This document shows, piece after piece, positions 1-10,200 of a DNA stretch of 64,000 nt. Each line of letters opens with the position of its first letter. Positions within the stretch are counted from its first letter, which is position 1. Origin of the DNA: Spongilla lacustris (lineage: Eukaryota; Porifera; Demospongiae; Spongillida; Spongillidae); the NCBI GenBank assembly GCA_949361645.1, contig OX442425.1, forward strand, positions 4,899,442 to 4,963,441. The letters run 5' to 3'. The translations under genes were made by a program, and so were the position numbers. The notes under the pieces are model-generated. The model did not search any database, was not told the DNA's origin, and saw only the letters and a program-made list of their open reading frames with translations.

Positions 1-2183
1 GGAGTGAAGCTTTACACTCTATCCTGTACATGGAGTGAAGCTTTGTGCTCATTGCTATAAATGGAGTAAAGTAATATGCTCATTGCTATATATGGAATGA
101 AGCTTTATGCTCAATCCTACACAAGAAGTGAAGCTTTGTGCTCATTGCTATACATGAAGTGAAGCTTTTTGCTCATTGCTATACATGGAGTGAAGCTTTA
201 TGCTCAATGCTATACAAGGAGTGAAGCTATATGGTCATTGCTATACGTGGAATTAAGCTTTATGCTCAATGCTATACAAGAAGTGAAGCTATATCCTCAT
301 TGCTATACATCGAGTGAAGCTTTGCGCTCTTTGTTATAAATGGAGTGAAGCTTTAAGCTCATTGCTATACATGGAGTGAAGCTTTATGCTCAATGTTATA
401 CAAGGAGTGATGCTTTATGCTCATTGCTATACATGAAGTGACGCGTTATGCTCATTGCTATACATGGAGTGAAGCTTTTAGCTCATTACTATACATGGAG
501 TGAAGCTTTGCGCTCATTGTTATACATGGAGTGAAGCTTTTTGCTCATTGCTATACATAAAGTGAAGCTATATGCTCAGTGCTACACAGTTAGTGAAGCT
601 ATATGCTCATTGCTATACAAGAAGTGAAGCTATATGTTCATTGCTGTGCATTGAGTGAAGCATTATGCTCATTTCTGTACATTGAGTGAAGCTTTATGCT
701 CATTGCTATACAAGGAGTGAAGCTATGTGCTCATTGCTATACATGGAGTGAAGCTTTTTGCTCATTGCTATGCATGAAGTGAAGCGTTATGCTCATTGCT
801 ATGCATGGAGTGAAGCTTTAGGCTCAATGCTATACAAGGAGTGAAGCTATATGCTCATTTCTATACATGTAGTGAAGCTTTAAGCTCATTACTATACACG
901 GAGTGAAGCTTTATGCCCACTGCTATAGTTGGATTGATGCTTTTTCTCATTGTTACACATGGAGTGAGGTTTCATGCTCATTCATTTACATGGAGTGAAA
1001 ACTTGTGCTCATTGCTACATGTAATGCTCATTGCTACACATGGAGTGAAGCTTTATGCTCATTGCTATACACGGAGTGAAGCTTTATGCCCATTGCTATA
1101 CATGGAGTGGATACACTTTTAGTGAAGCTATATGCTCGTTCCTTTACATGGAGTGAAGCTTCATGCTCTATGCTCTACATGGAGTGATGCTTTATTCGGA
1201 GTGAAGCTTTATGCTCAATGCTATACAAGGGGGAAGGCTTTATGCTCATTGCTATGCATGGATTGAAGCTTTATGCTCATTGTTATACATGAATTGAAGC
1301 ATTATGCTCATTGCTATACATGGTGTAAAGCTTTATGCTCTAATATTATACATGGAGTGAAGCTTTATGCTCATTGCTACGCATGGAGTGAAGCTTTACG
1401 CTCAATTCTATACATGGAGTGAAGCTTTATGCTCGTTACTACGCATGGAGTGAGGCTTTATGATCATTGCTTAACAAGAAGTGAGGCTATTTGCTCGTTG
1501 CTTTAAAAGGAGTGAAGTAGTACACTTATTGCTATCATGGAGTGAAGCTATATGCTCAAAGTTATACAAGGAGTGATGCTATATGCTCACTGTTATACAT
1601 GAAGTGAAGCTTTATGCTCATTGCTATCCATGGAGTGACGCTTTTTGCTCATTGCTATTCATGGAGTGAAGCTTTATGCTCATTGCTACACATGGGTAAG
1701 TTTTTTTTTCGTTGCTTTACATGGAGTGGAATCATATGCTCACTACTATATATGGAGTGAAGCTTTATGCTCATTCCTATACATTGAGTGAATCTTTGTG
1801 CTCATTGCTATACATGGGGTGATGCTTTATGCTCATTGCTATACATGGAGTGATGCTTTATGCTCAATGCTATGCAATGAGTGAAGCTATATGCTCATTG
1901 CTATGCATGGAGTTAAGCTTTATACTCATTGCTTTACAAGGAGTGATGCTATTTCCTCATTGCTATACATGGAGTGAAGCTTTATGCTTAATGCTATACA
2001 AGGAGTGAAGGTATATGCTCATTGCTATGCATTGAGTGATGCTTTATGCTCATAACTATACTCGGAGTGAAGCTTTGTGCTCATTGGTATACAAGGAACG
2101 AAGCTATATGCTCATTGTTATACATGGAATGAAGCTTTATGCTCATTGCTATACATGAAGTGAGGCGTTATGCTCATTGCTAT
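1..2183 (+). repeat. 31-bp satellite array, forward block 1
   Basis: Head-to-tail copies of a ~31-bp monomer with core GGAGTGAAGCTTTATGCTC followed by a variant of ATTGCTATACAT. Counting between successive GCTTT words gives 31 bp. Most monomers keep the HindIII site AAGCTT; common variants are AAGCTATATG, CATGAAGTG and ACAAGGAGTG. The block starts before the window. Short ORFs such as 913-1122 are incidental: 31 is not a multiple of 3, so three monomers read as 31 codons, broken wherever the monomer GAGTGA falls in frame. Confidence 0.97.
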
Positions 2184-2545
2184 AAAGCATCACTCCATGT
2201 AAAGCAATGAGCATATAGCTTCACTCCTTGTAAAGCATTGAGCATAAAGCTTCATTCCATGTATAGCATTGAGCATATAGCTTCACTCTTTGTATAGCAT
2301 TGAGCATATAGCTTCACTCCTTGTTTAGCTTTGAGCATATAGCTTCACTCCATGTATAGTAATGTGCATACAGCTTCACTCCTTGTATAGCATTGAGCAT
2401 AAAGCTTCACTCCATGTCTAGTACTGAGCTTAAAGCTTCACTCCATGTATAGCAATGAGCATATAGCTTCACTCCATGCATAACAATGAGCATAAAGCTT
2501 CACTCCATGTATAGCATTGAGTACAAAGCTTCACTACATGTATAG
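2184..2545 (-). repeat. 31-bp satellite array, inverted block
   Basis: The same monomer in reverse complement (AGCTTCACTCCATGTATAG). The flip falls inside ...GCTATAAAGCATCACTCC... near 2183. The array then stops at about 2545, where unrelated DNA begins, and the same orientation resumes at about 6262. This block and the next reverse block were therefore probably continuous before the 2550-6257 island appeared. Confidence 0.95.
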
Positions 2546-2549
2546 CTGG

Positions 2550-2588
2550 AGGAGGCCATACGGTTGGACCAGCGTTAGGGTCCTATAT
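2550..2588 (+). repeat. 39-bp direct repeat, left copy (R1)
   Basis: This stretch, beginning AGGAGGCCATACGGTTGG, recurs at 6219-6257 with 36 of 39 bases identical. The two copies sit at the extreme ends of the non-satellite island. R1 directly abuts the left end of the fold-back element at 2590. Confidence 0.85.
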
Positions 2589-2589
2589 G

Positions 2590-4014
2590 CAGCGGAGAAC
2601 ATGATAGTTGGACATATAATTTTTTTTTATTAAGTTTTACTTTCGAATGGAGTATCTCAGTAGCCTTACATCTTTATTGCACACATCTGTGCCTATGCCA
2701 CTTGGCCATATAAGCTTGAAAAAGAAATAAGTCACATGGCTTCTAAGGCTCGTTAATTATTTATCTAGTGACCTCTCTCCAAAACAATTTGTCAAGTTTC
2801 TCCTCGCACATTGAACGGATCCCAACGAAATTGGGTGTGTCACTAAAGGACCTACGTGCGCAAGTTTTTAGTCTTACGCATCTAACATCGGACTATCCGT
2901 TGTGCCGTTATTCACAAAAAGGCGCCATTGTAGGGCCTAATTTGTTAAGATCAACGTTTTCCCATGCGCTTTTGATAGCTTGCAGGAATTTCAGGTTAAA
3001 TCGTACGATTGGTATTCTATCGATTTAGCTACGGTATGAGCTCATTGCGATAAAACTACCGTACAAACCATGTTTTGAAACATCAGTGGCTTGGTAGTGT
3101 CGCCATTTTGAATAATTTCGATTAATTTACTGTGAATATAATTTAAAACACTGCGTCGGTCCGGTTATTTCTGGTTATTCGAATGGCTGAGGGCGTTACC
3201 TGTGTTGATGGAAAGTACCTGGAATATCCCAGAGTCTGAGTGCTTCAACAATCGCGCCAGTTTTGGCGTGGAGACATCCGGTCGCTTTTTAAGCTCGATA
3301 CAGCAGCCTTGCAAGCCTGTCTTGAAGATCGGCTCGTACTCGGTAGGTGCAGCTTCGTCGGTTTTGGTTATCAAAGGAACCATTTCCATCAACACAGGCA
3401 ACGCCCTCAGCCATTCGATAACCAGAAATAACCGGACCGACGCAGTGTTTTAAATTATATTCACAGTAAATTAATCGAAATTATTCTAAATGGCGACACT
3501 ACCAAGCCACCGATGTTTCAAAACATGTTTTGTACGGTAGTTTTATCGCAATGAGCTCATACCGTAGCTAGAATGCCCATCGTACGATTTATCCTGAAAT
3601 TCCTGCAAGCTATCAAAAGCGCATGGGAAAACGTTCATCTTAACAAATTAGGCCCTACAATGGCGCCTTTTTTGTAAATAACGGCACAACGGTTAGTCCG
3701 ATGTTGGATGCGTAAGACTGAAAACTTGCGTACGTAGGTCGTTTAGTTACACACCCAATTTCGTTGGGATCCGTTCAATGTGCGCGGAGAAACTCGACAA
3801 ACAAATTGTTTTGGAGAGAGGTCACTAAATAATTAATTAACGAGCCTTAGAAGTCATGTGACTTATTTCTTTTTCTAGCTTATATGGCCAAGTGGTATAG
3901 GCACAGATGTGTGCAATTAGATTTTAATAAAGATGTAAGGCTACTGAGATACTCCATTCGAAAGTAAAATTTAATCAGAAAAAATTATTTGTCCAACTAT
4001 CATGTTCTCCACTG
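2590..4014. mobile_element. Fold-back element with ~620-bp inverted arms
   Basis: The sequence from CAGCGGAGAACATGATAG at 2590 is mirrored, with scattered mismatches, by the sequence ending at 4014 (...CTATCATGTTCTCCACTG). The dyad centre is near 3298.5. Arms run to about 3214 and 3383, leaving a ~168-bp loop. TATA-like sequence lies on both outer sides (2584-2588 and 4015-4018), but a clear target-site duplication could not be fixed. No transposase ORF is visible; the small ORFs at 2768-3028 and 3165-3453 are arm or loop shadows. It is probably a non-autonomous DNA transposon with very long inverted repeats. Confidence 0.85.
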
Positions 4015-5060
4015 TATAAATATAACAAGGTTTTTCTGCCCGCGCTGTGTGTGCCCGGGGTTTGAAGAGTGGCTGCGTGGTATCCCACCGTCCATGGATG
4101 CTATATGAGACGCCTGATACAACAGACTATTGCCCATGCATCTCATCATGTAGAACATTACCTAAAAAACCCATTAGCTCACGTGGTACCTCCCCTTCTT
4201 GGATGTCTATTTAGATCTAGACATATGAATGCCATTAGACATGGCTGAAACCTGTAAAAGCACTGGCTGAAATCAGTTACAATGTCTTTTCCTCTCACCA
4301 TATTGCTAACTAATACCCAATGCTGAGTTGCCTAGCAACCTAAATAAATGTTTTAAAATTAACATATTTTGATTTGGATTTTGTATACATAAATGCCTGA
4401 AAACATGGCAAACACAAACAAGGTACATATACAAGGATCGACCCACTAGAGACTGAATCAAACCCTCTTAGAGTGATGTCCAATCATAACCTATTCTCCG
4501 TATCCCAGATCTTGTCCACTGCAGGCTGGCCCCTCCATTCCAAGAGCTCACTGGTGAACCATGGATTGTCACACTGAACAGACATTTGAACCAAGCAGAC
4601 ATTACTAAACTGAGCACCCAGAAAATTAAAAACATGAAAAAGATGGATAAATAGAGAGATTCCTATCACGTGCTTCAAACTGTGACAACGTGCTTCATCA
4701 CCTGAGTCCGCCTGAAGAAGGAACAAATACCGTTCCGAAACCGGTCGCGTATGGAAGTGATGGATCTGATCTGAAGGATGGATGAAAGGAAACGTATGTT
4801 AAACATATTCATTAGTGGCGTGTGTATTGTAAACATTAAAACCAATGCCAATCAAAGCTATACGCTACAGCGCTCCGCTTATACACATACAAAGACTAGG
4901 CAGAAACAAGCCTAACAAAACGGGTGAAGGATCTAGTCAATTCCTCGTGCCACGAGGGACCAAAAAAATGGCAGGTACGACTGACAACAAATTCAGACCG
5001 AAAGACACTCCAGCAGACAAACGATGAGAACCAGGCACCCCCTCCTAACTCCAGGAGGAG
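4015..5060. other. Unassigned spacer between fold-back and hAT elements
   Basis: About 1 kb without a recognised gene. It contains CCTGAAGAAGGAAC followed by CGTTCCGAAACC at about 4710-4742, a pairing often seen near the ends of degraded retroelement ORFs. That resemblance is too weak for a call. Small ORFs at 4484-4726 (minus) and 4845-5027 (plus) match nothing I recognise. Confidence 0.4.
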
Positions 5061-6217
5061 CAGCGGCGACGGAAGGAATTAAAAAGTGTAGCCGCCATTG
5101 TGAATATTAACAATAATTAGTAATACAAAAGTGAGTTTACACTATAGTACACATCAGTCTTTGCAACTAAACTGCTCTGAACCGAAAATAAAATCATTAC
5201 CAACATCGAACAAATTGAGGCTTTCGGTAATATTGCTATAGATGTGAAGTAGCATTGCATTATTCAACCGCACTTGTGTCATAGTACTTCATAAAAAGGT
5301 TTTAATTCTTCGCAGCGTGCTGAAAGAACGTTCGCTTGTAGCATTTGTTGCAGGCTGGACCAAAATCAGCGATACTAATGTGCAAACTTGTGAAACAAGC
5401 ACTCTTTGGATGGGTGTGAGCCTGTGAGGTCCCTTAGATACACCACAACACATTGTAGAGTATACCTTCCATTGAATATAGGCAGATTTTGAGACATTAT
5501 ATCTAAGTGCAGTCTCAACTGATCAATGTTAAGATCATTACCGTAAAATTCAGTCACAAACTGCAATTCTTCGTCAAAATTTTCTTTATGTGCTGCTTTC
5601 AATAGAAGATTTTCTAGCTTATACAATAAACCTGATATCCAGGCTGAGTTTGAATACCACAGATTATCAGGTCTAGTGCTTCAAAGAAAATACGACTGTA
5701 CATATCTTGTAAATTTCCTGGATGATCTCCTTTACTTGAACCAGAATCATATCGTTTACATGGCCTTATTTTGCGTGGTAGCGTGGGATCAGTATAAGCA
5801 TCTTTTCCGACTTTGCTAACAGGCAAGTATGATACACTACACTGTCATTTTCTTCACAATAGTGAAGCCAGGGCCACTTATCAAACCAAGAGTGTCGAAA
5901 GGATCTTTTGGCTACATTGGTCTTACCATAATCACGTTTTGGAAACGGAAACCCTCTAGGTTGATGCGGTATATAAGGAGTACAACTTGCAATCGCCGAA
6001 CTTGAAGCCATTTTCTTAAGAAACACAAATCACGTGGAGAGCAGCAGGTATACAGTAGCAGATGTAAGCTGAAATGATTATCCCTATAGCTCATATACCT
6101 CCTGCTCACCAGTGATGTAACTGCTATGAATAAATAATACGATCATGAATCACTAATCATCGGTACAAAAAGTGGAGCGACCATGGCGGCTACGGCTGCC
6201 ACGGTTCCGTCGCCGTA
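5061..6217 (-). mobile_element. Internally deleted hAT transposon
   Basis: Left end CAGCGGCGACGGAAGG and right end CCGTCGCCGTAA form imperfect terminal inverted repeats. The similarity continues inward (GTAGCCGCCAT on the left, ATGGCGGCTAC on the right). AGGAGG occurs just outside both ends (5053-5058 and 6219-6224), compatible with a decayed 8-bp target duplication typical of hAT elements. The interior is a transposase remnant on the minus strand. The whole is about 1.16 kb, far shorter than an autonomous hAT. Confidence 0.8.
5154..6026 (-). pseudogene. hAT transposase remnant (TTF zinc finger joined to C-terminal dimerisation region)
   Basis: The N-terminal piece (6026 to about 5800) has the TTF-type zinc-finger look of ZMYM/hAT proteins, with the words SWFDKWPWLHY and VYHTC. 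Reading then passes in another frame to a C-terminal piece with RIFFEALDLIICGIQTQPG (about 5690-5630) and KLENLLLKAAHKENFDEELQ (below 5626). A further frame change near 5370 leads to PATNATSERSFSTLRRIKTF, the hallmark hAT C-terminal signature, then QVRLNNAMLLHIY and a TGA at 5154-5156. The catalytic RNase H-like core that should separate these parts is missing. This is therefore a disabled internal-deletion derivative that could move only with help from a full-length relative. Confidence 0.88.
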
Positions 6218-6218
6218 A

Positions 6219-6257
6219 AGGAGGCCATACGGTTGGACCAGCACTTGGGTCCTATAT
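6219..6257 (+). repeat. 39-bp direct repeat, right copy (R2)
   Basis: The partner of R1 at 2550-2588 in the same orientation, with three mismatches. It begins within two bases of the right end of the hAT element and runs into satellite from about 6262 through a short TATATATA stretch. Confidence 0.85.
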
Positions 6258-6261
6258 ATAT

Positions 6262-7008
6262 ATAACAAAGCTTCACTCCATGTGTAGCAATGAGCATAAA
6301 GATTCACTCCATGTATAGCATAGAGTAAATAGCGTCACACCATATACAGCAATGAGCATAAAGCTTCACTCCATGTTTCGCTATGAGCATAAAGCTTCAC
6401 TCCATCTATAGGAATAAGCAAAAGCTTAAAGCAATGAGCATAAGCTTCACTCCATGTATAGCAATGAGCATATAGCTTCCCTCTTTGTATAGCATAGACC
6501 GGTCATAAAGCTTCACTCCATTTGTAGCAACGATCATGAAGCTTCACTCCATGTTAAACAAGAAGCTAAAACTCTTCACTCCGTGTATAGCAAAGAGTAT
6601 AAAGCATCATTCCATGTACAGCAATATGCATAAAGCTTCACTCCATGTATAGCAATGAGCATAATGCTTCACTCCATGTATAGCAATGAGCACAAAGCTT
6701 CACTCCATGTATAGGAATGAGCACACAGCTTCACTCCATGTATAGCAATGAGCATATTACTTCACTCCATGTAAAATGTAAAGCAAAGAGCAAATAGCCT
6801 CACTCCATGTGTAGCAATGAGCATAAAACTTCACTCAACGTATAGTAATGAGCATAATGCTTCACTGAGTAATGAGCACATAGCTTCAGTCCATGTATAG
6901 GATAGAGCATCAAGCTTCACTCTATGTGTAGCAAAGAGCATAAAGCTTCACTCCATGTATAATAATGAGCATAAAGCTTTACACCATGTATAGCTACGAG
7001 CATAAGCT
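6262..7008 (-). repeat. 31-bp satellite array, inverted block
   Basis: Reverse-complement monomers (GCTTCACTCCATGTATAGC). They continue the orientation of 2184-2545 and are more divergent than the internal arrays. The block ends near 7008 at GCATAAGCTATAAGCTTTATG, where orientation switches. Confidence 0.95.
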
Positions 7009-7108
7009 ATAAGCTTTATGCTCATTGCTATACATGAAGTGAAGCGTTATGCTCATTAATACACATGGAGTGGAGCTATATGCTCGTTGCTTAACCTGGA
7101 GTGAAGCT
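7009..7108 (+). repeat. Short forward satellite block
   Basis: About three forward monomers between two orientation switches. It ends at GTGAAGCT (7101-7108), where the left arm of the perfect palindrome begins. Confidence 0.85.
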
Positions 7109-7278
7109 TCCTTGTGTAGCATTGAGCATAAAGCTTCACTCCATATATAGGTATTGGCATAAAGCTTCACTCCATGTATAGCAATGAGCATCTTCATGCT
7201 CATTGCTATACATGGAGTGAAGCTTTATGCCAATACCTATATATGGAGTGAAGCTTTATGCTCAATGCTACACAAGGA
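7109..7278. repeat. Perfect satellite palindrome, 83-bp arms, 4-bp spacer
   Basis: Bases 7109-7191 are the exact reverse complement of 7196-7278, separated only by CTTC at 7192-7195. I aligned the arms base by base and found no mismatch. Each arm holds about 2.7 satellite monomers, including the unusual variant GCCAATACCTATATATGG. An uninterrupted cruciform of this kind implies a recent inversion or fold-back event, or an artefact. Confidence 0.95.
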
Positions 7279-10200
7279 GGGAAGCTATTTGCTAATTGCT
7301 ATACATGAAGTGAAGCTTTATGCTCATTGTTATACATGAATGGAAGGTTTATGCTCATTGCTATACATGGTGTAAAGCTTTATGCTCATTATAATACATG
7401 GAGTGACGCTTTATGCTCATTACTACACATGGAGTGAAGCTTTATGCTCTATCCTATGCATGGAGTGAAGCTTTGTGCTCATTGCTATAAATGGAGTGAA
7501 GCTTTATGCTCATTGCTATACATGGAGTGAAGCTTTTTGCTCATTGCTACACATGGAGTGAGGCTTATTGCTCGTTGCTTTAAATGGAGTGAAGGTATGC
7601 TCATTGCTATACACGGAGTGAAGCTTTATGCTCAATCCTATACATGGAGTGAAGCTTTGTGCTCATTGCTATACATGGAGTGAAGCTTTATGCTCATTGA
7701 TACACAAGGAGTTCATGAAGCTTTATGCTCATTGCTATACATGAAGTGAAGCTTCATGCTCATTGCTATACATGGAGTTAAGCTTTATGCTCAATGCTAT
7801 ACAAGGAGTGAAGCTATATGCTCATTGCTATCATGGAGTTGAGCTTTATGCTCTATGCTATACAACAAGTGAAGCTATATGCTTATTGCTATTCATGGAG
7901 TGAAGCTTTATACTCATACCTATACATGAAGTGAAGCGTTATGCTCAATGCTGTACATGGAGTGAATCTTAATGCTTATTGCAATTCATGGAGTGAAGCT
8001 TTTAGCTCATTGTTATACATGGAGTGAAGCTTTTTAGCTCATTGCTTAGCATGGAGTGAAAGTTTATGCACAATACTATGCATGGACTGAAGCTTTATAC
8101 TCATTGCTACACATGGAGTGAGGGATTATGCTCGTTCCTATACATGGAGTGACGCATTGTGCTCATTGCTATACATGGAGTGAAGTTTTATGCTCATTGC
8201 TATACATGGAGTGAAGCTATATGCTCATTGCTACACATCGAGTGAAGCTTTATGATCATTGCTACACTTGAAATCAAGCGTCATGCTCATTGCTATACAT
8301 GGAGTGAAGCTTTATGCTCAATGCCATACATGATGGGAAGCTTTATGCTCATTGCTATACAAGGAGTGAAGCTATATGCTCATTGCTATACATGTAGTGA
8401 AGCTTTAAGCTCCTTCCTATACATGGTGTGAAGCTTTGCGCTCATTGTTATACATGGAGTGAAGTTTTATGCTCATTGCTATACATGGAGTGAAGCTTTA
8501 TGCTCAATGCTTTTCCAGGAGTGAAGCTATACGCTCATTGCTATACAAGGAGTGAAGCGATATGTTCATTGCAGTACATGAAGTGAAGCATTATGCTCAT
8601 TTCTATACAAGGAGTGAAGCTTTATGCTCATTGCTATATAAGGAGTGAAGCTATGTGCTCATTGCTATACATGGAGTGAAGCTTTATGCATATTGCTATA
8701 TATGAAGTGAAGCGTTATGCTCATTGCTATACATGAATGGAAGGTTTATGCTCATTGCTATACATGGTGTAAAGCTTTATGCTCATTATAATACATGGAG
8801 TGACGCTTTATGCTCATTACTACACATGGAGTGAAGCTTTATGCTCTATCCTATGCATGGAGTGAAGCTTTGTGCTCATTGCTATAAATGGAGTGAAGCT
8901 TTATGCTCATTGCTATACATGGAGTGAAGCTTTTTGCTCATTGCTACACATGGAGTGAGGCTTATTGCTCGTTGCTTTAAATGGAGTGAAGGTATGCTCA
9001 TTGCTATACACGGAGTGAAGCTTTATGCTCAATCCTATACATGGAGTGAAGCTTTGTGCTCATTGCTATACATGGAGTGAAGCTTTATGCTCATTGATAC
9101 ACAAGGAGTGAAGCTTTATGCTCATTGCTATACATGAAGTGAAGCTTCATGCTCATTGCTATACATGGAGTTAAGCTTTATGCTCAATGCTATACAAGGA
9201 GTGAAGCTATATGCTCATTGCTATCATGGAGTTGAGCTTTATGCTCTATGCTATACAACAAGTGAAGCTATATGCTTATTGCTATTCATGGAGTGAAGCT
9301 TTATACTCATACCTATACATGAAGTGAAGCGTTATGCTCAATGCTGTACATGGAGTGAATCTTAATGCTTATTGCAATTCATGGAGTGAAGCTTTTAGCT
9401 CATTGTTATACATGGAGTGAAGCTTTTTAGCTCATTGCTTAGCATGGAGTGAAAGTTTATGCACAATACTATGCATGGACTGAAGCTTTATACTCATTGC
9501 TACACATGGAGTGAGGGATTATGCTCGTTCCTATACATGGAGTGACGCATTGTGCTCATTGCTATACATGGAGTGAAGTTTTATGCTCATTGCTATACAT
9601 GGAGTGAAGCTATATGCTCATTGCTACACATCGAGTGAAGCTTTATGATCATTGCTACACTTGAAATCAAGCGTCATGCTCATTGCTATACATGGAGTGA
9701 AGCTTTATGCTCAATGCCATACATGATGGGAAGCTTTATGCTCATTGCTATACAAGGAGTGAAGCTATATGCTCATTGCTATACATGTAGTGAAGCTTTA
9801 AGCTCCTTCCTATACATGGTGTGAAGCTTTGCGCTCATTGTTATACATGGAGTGAAGTTTTATGCTCATTGCTATACATGGAGTGAAGCTTTATGCTCAA
9901 TGCTTTTCCAGGAGTGAAGCTATACGCTCATTGCTATACAAGGAGTGAAGCGATATGTTCATTGCAGTACATGAAGTGAAGCATTATGCTCATTTCTATA
10001 CAAGGAGTGAAGCTTTATGCTCATTGCTATATAAGGAGTGAAGCTATGTGCTCATTGCTATACATGGAGTGAAGCTTTATGCATATTGCTATATATGAAG
10101 TGAAGCGTTATGCTCATTGCTATACATGGAGTCAAGCTCCAGGCTCAATGCTATACAAGGAGTGAAGCTATATGCTCATTCATTACTATACATGGAGAGC

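Noticed and set aside
2768..3453. Small overlapping ORFs in the fold-back element
   Set aside because: They lie in the inverted arms and loop, overlap on both strands, and have no recognisable motif.
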